DNA of 36,911 nt from Cryomorphaceae bacterium (GTDB lineage: Bacteria > Bacteroidota > Bacteroidia > Flavobacteriales_D > Crocinitomicaceae), in the NCBI GenBank assembly GCA_021299335.1, contig JAJTGF010000021.1:1-36911 (forward strand), written 5' to 3'. A program made the position numbers and the translations under genes. How positions within the stretch are numbered: position 1 is the stretch's first letter; every line of letters begins with the position of its first letter. The notes under the pieces were generated by a model. It saw only the letters and a list, made by a program, of their open reading frames with translations, did no database searches and was not told the origin of the DNA. Of this stretch, positions 34,923 through 36,911 are shown in pieces.

Positions 34923-35183
34923 TTATTTCAACATGTCGCCAACGTATGGCAAGATAGCAAGGTGACGGGCACGCTTGATGGCTTTGTTGACACGTTTTTG
35001 ATACTTCTGTGAAGTACCGGTGATGCGACGCGGTAAAATTTTACCTTGTTCGTTGACTAATTTCAATAAGAAGTTAGCGTCTTTGTAGTCGATGAATTTA
35101 ATACCACTCTTTTTGAAGCGGCAGTACTTCTCCTTTTTAATATCGATGTTGATCGGAGTAAGGTAACGGATATCGTTTGACAT
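34923..35183 (-). CDS. rpsR: 30S ribosomal protein S18
   Basis: S18 pairs with S6 on the platform of the small subunit. The 86-residue product has the usual [17 protein letters not shown] start, [18 protein letters not shown] centre and the basic [14 protein letters not shown] end. It lies 30 nt after rpsF with no ssb gene between, which is the Bacteroidota arrangement. Confidence 0.97.
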   Translation of the reverse strand: MSNDIRYLTPINIDIKKEKYCRFKKSGIKFIDYKDANFLLKLVNEQGKILPRRITGTSQKYQKRVNKAIKRARHLAILPYVGDMLK

Positions 35184-35213
35184 GTCTCGTTGTTTAATGG
35201 GTTTGACAATAAA

Positions 35214-35552
35214 TTAGGCAGTTGCTCCAGCTTTTGCGCGACGCTTGTCAGCGTAGGCAAGGTGATCGGCATCCATTTTAACAGTTAGGAATCGGAGTAC
35301 ACGCTCGTCGCGCTTCATCATCAATTCGTAATCTGCAACCACGTTGCCTTCAGCTTCAAATTCAACGAGGAAATAAAATCCTGTTGATTTTTTCTGGATT
35401 GGGTAGGCCAATTTGCGCAAACCCCAGCTCTCCGAATGCTTGATTTTTCCTCCTTTAGAGGTGATCTCGCCTTCGAATTTCTGTACTGCTTCCTTTGCCT
35501 GCTCATCAGACAAAACGGGAGTTAAAATGAAAACAGTTTCGTAAGAATTCAT
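35214..35552 (-). CDS. rpsF: 30S ribosomal protein S6
   Basis: S6 binds S18 and the central domain of 16S rRNA. The 112-residue product starts [18 protein letters not shown] and has [20 protein letters not shown] and [10 protein letters not shown], the full family pattern. It is the first gene of the operon and has the best-scoring promoter in the window. Confidence 0.97.
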   Translation of the reverse strand: MNSYETVFILTPVLSDEQAKEAVQKFEGEITSKGGKIKHSESWGLRKLAYPIQKKSTGFYFLVEFEAEGNVVADYELMMKRDERVLRFLTVKMDADHLAYADKRRAKAGATA

Positions 35553-35587
35553 AAGGTTAAACTTTAATTAATATACTATTTGGGGTG

Positions 35588-35617
35588 CAAAGATACGCAG
35601 AATAAGCGAATCCACAA
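35588..35617 (-). promoter_or_regulatory. Promoter of the rpsF-rpsR-rplI operon
   Basis: Minus strand TTG (35615-35617), 19-nt spacer, TATCTTTG (35588-35595): an exact consensus with ideal spacing. The following CACCCC resembles the ndk start region. The leader to the rpsF ATG is about 30 nt, with room for control. Confidence 0.65.
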
Positions 35618-35639
35618 GAAATCAGCACAATAAAAGTGG

Positions 35640-35927
35640 CTATTTTTCCTTTCGCAACAAGAGATTGTAGTCGCGTAGCATTTTGTTTTCTGCTAAATTT
35701 TGTTCGTACGCAGCTTCTAGAACTGTGTATTCGGTACTGAACTGCTTGAAGAAGTCGTAATCTAAGACTCCCGAGATGAGTTTGAGTAATCCAGTATCGA
35801 TCGTTTTTCTCGTAAAAATTGAGTAGGCGTTCTCCCTGGATTTATTGATGCGTTTGGCAAATTCCGTGACGGTCATACCGCGTTGTTCGATTACTGTTCT
35901 AATTTGCGCACCAATATGTTGCTCCAT
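35640..35927 (-). CDS. XRE-family helix-turn-helix regulator
   Basis: A 95-residue protein with a Cro/C1-type HTH at about 9-62 (IRTVIEQRGMTVTEFAKRIN as first helices and SRENAYSIFTRKTIDTGLL as recognition region). A short C-terminal coiled-coil-like helix follows (YEQNLAENKMLRDYNLLLRK). Small regulators of this form are common in Bacteroidota, some chromosomal and some on mobile elements; no mobile gene is near. It is divergent from the DUF2461 gene and upstream of the rpsF promoter on the same strand. Its targets are unknown. Confidence 0.8.
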   Translation of the reverse strand: MEQHIGAQIRTVIEQRGMTVTEFAKRINKSRENAYSIFTRKTIDTGLLKLISGVLDYDFFKQFSTEYTVLEAAYEQNLAENKMLRDYNLLLRKEK

Positions 35928-36053
35928 AGTTGCAAAGCTGCAAATTACTGAGCGCTAGGTGTTACTTAAATAGTTGTAATATTTTCACATTTACGTTGGT
36001 AATTGTACATTTTACTATATCCGTTAAGCAACTCAGAGTTGGCAAAAATTGTA

Positions 36054-36082
36054 TTTGCTTTTGAACGCTTTTTGTATTTTTA
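36054..36082 (+). promoter_or_regulatory. Promoter of the DUF2461 gene
   Basis: TTTG (36054-36057), 17-nt spacer, TATTTTTA (36075-36082), one mismatch to consensus. It ends 4 nt before the ATG, another predicted leaderless transcript. The rest of the 159-nt gap is AT-rich with nothing else recognisable. Confidence 0.4.
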
Positions 36083-36086
36083 CCCC

Positions 36087-36700
36087 ATGTCATTTTTTAC
36101 TGCAGATTACCTCTCATTTTTCAAGGAACTGGCTGCCAACAACCACAAAGAATGGTTTGATGCCAACCGCAAACGCTATGAAACAAGCGTGAAGGAACCA
36201 TTCAAGGCCTTTACCCAACATTTGATCGATGAACTCGCCAAAAAGGAGCCCGCTTTTAAAGAGCTGAAGGCTTCGGACTGTATTTTTCTGTGATTTCGCC
36301 AAATGGCAAGAAGAGCAGTTCTATTCATGGAATTTATTTTGAATTTGGGCCGGCACATGTTCGGGCATATGGTGGCGTGTACGAAATTGAAAAAGACGAT
36401 TTATACGCCCTTCGCGAAGGGATTGCCAACAACCTTACAGCTTTTCAAAAATTATATCGCGATAAGAAGTTCAAAGCATTATTTGGTGAGATCCATGGAG
36501 AACAAAACAAAAAACTGGATAAAGATTTTCTCGAGGCCGCTGCGCAAGAACCCCTCATCTTCAACAAACAATTTTATTTTTATAGTACATTTGAAGCCGA
36601 AATGCTCCTAGACCCCAACATCGATCAGCTCATGATGGAATGTTATCAGACTGGGCGTCCGCTCGAACTATTTTTCAATCAATTTATACAACGTTCATGA
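36087..36700 (+). pseudogene. DUF2461 family gene broken by an internal frame-shifting deletion
   Basis: The first part (MSFFTADYLSFFKELAANNH, then KEWFDANRKRYETSVKEPF) and the second (SVISPNGKKSSSIHGIYFEF, GPAHVRAYGGVYEIEKDDLY ... NKQFYFYSTFEAEMLL) are both good DUF2461 sequence but lie in different frames. At the junction, after KASDCIF, the roughly 20 residues usually written R-x-x-R-D-x-R-F-S-K-D-K-T-P-Y-K-T are missing, and the frame shift requires a loss of 1 mod 3, so about 58-64 nt. The first frame stops at 36291-36293. Function of the family is unknown. The product would end after 68 residues. It could be a real mutation or an assembly error. Its stop overlaps the next gene's ATG. 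Confidence 0.85.
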
Positions 36701-36911
36701 GACACTTCTTGCAATTCCTCTTTATCGGACTGGCATTCGTTAGTTTCGGTCAAAAGAAATCCTTCGACCTTAAGGAGTCTGTTTTGAAACAACGCGCACT
36801 TTCGCCCGTGCGCCTTAATAACTTTCAATGGATTCCAGAATCAGACACTTACACTTTTTGCAGTGCAGATTGGCAGAGCCTACAACAAGGTACTGTGGCT
36901 TCCGAAAAATC
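36697..36911 (+). CDS. S9 (DPP-IV-like) peptidase, N-terminus only (cut by window edge)
   Basis: The 71 codons before the edge encode a signal peptide (MRHFLQFLFIGLAFVSFGQ), then FDLKESVLKQRALSPVRLNN, FQWIPESDTYTFC and a following Asp/Trp-rich stretch. The order 'L-x-x-x-V ... P-x-R-L-x-x-x-Q-W-I-P-x-S-D-x-Y' is how the propeller of Bacteroidota dipeptidyl-peptidase IV type S9 enzymes begins. The catalytic domain lies outside the window, so the call rests on the N-terminus. ATGA overlap couples it to the broken DUF2461 gene. Confidence 0.6.
   Translation, partial: MRHFLQFLFIGLAFVSFGQKKSFDLKESVLKQRALSPVRLNNFQWIPESDTYTFCSADWQSLQQGTVASEK

Noticed and set aside
36003-36086. A 28-residue N-terminal extension of the DUF2461 gene
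   Set aside because: The family starts with MSFF followed by the FKELAANN segment, and a promoter-like sequence overlaps the extension.

Overview
The window looks like an ordinary stretch of core chromosome from a member of the Bacteroidota, most likely Flavobacteriales. The evidence is two TonB-dependent receptors with an N-terminal carboxypeptidase-regulatory-like domain, a secreted protein with a type IX secretion (T9SS) type A C-terminal sorting domain, an rpsF-rpsR-rplI cluster without ssb, promoter elements of the Bacteroidota form TTG-N17..20-TAnnTTTG, and almost no Shine-Dalgarno sequences. The genus cannot be named from the sequence alone. There are 39 protein genes, of which one is cut by each edge and one is broken. 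I saw no rRNA, tRNA, CRISPR array, insertion sequence, prophage or recognisable defence island. No stretch over 300 bases lacks a gene.

Layout. 1-5.8 kb (all minus): a Tat-signal protein cut by the edge, prfC, ndk, a TonB receptor, a DUF2147 protein and a glutamine amidotransferase (PabA/TrpG type). 5.9-11 kb (plus): ridA, a GT2 glycosyltransferase fused to a polyprenyl-phosphate sugar-transferase-like module, a lipoylated E2 subunit, a DnaQ/ExoX-type exonuclease and an FAH-family hydrolase. 11-16.4 kb (minus): one compact unit of TPR protein, ComA-like phosphosulfolactate synthase, WD40 propeller and T9SS-exported VCBS-repeat protein. 16.5-19.3 kb (minus): a three-gene cassette of Cys/His-rich small exported protein, TonB receptor and Cys-rich lipoprotein that looks like trace-metal uptake. 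19.4-25.1 kb (minus): guaB, two parvulin-type chaperone/isomerases and a MoxR ATPase. 25.2-34.4 kb: mainly plus, with lhgO on minus. It holds mtaB-PTPS-folE-BI-1 (promoter to terminator), a 32-residue membrane micropeptide, a GH3-type adenylating enzyme, a secreted propeller-like protein, and a deoxynucleoside kinase with hldD. 34.4-35.9 kb (minus): rplI, rpsR, rpsF and an XRE regulator. 36.1 kb to the end (plus): a DUF2461 gene with an internal deletion, then the start of an S9 (DPP-IV-like) peptidase.

I did not find a clear new biological system. The most rewarding oddities are an exact in-frame 84-bp tandem duplication in the second TonB receptor; loss of the most conserved core of the DUF2461 gene by a frame-breaking deletion; the glycosyltransferase whose C-terminal phosphoglycosyl-transferase module lacks its catalytic centre; the putative metal-uptake cassette with a palindrome over its promoter; the unannotated micropeptide at 30297-30395; a bacterial ComA in a TPR/WD40 operon; and several genes whose -7 element lies 4-5 nt before the start codon, which predicts leaderless mRNAs.
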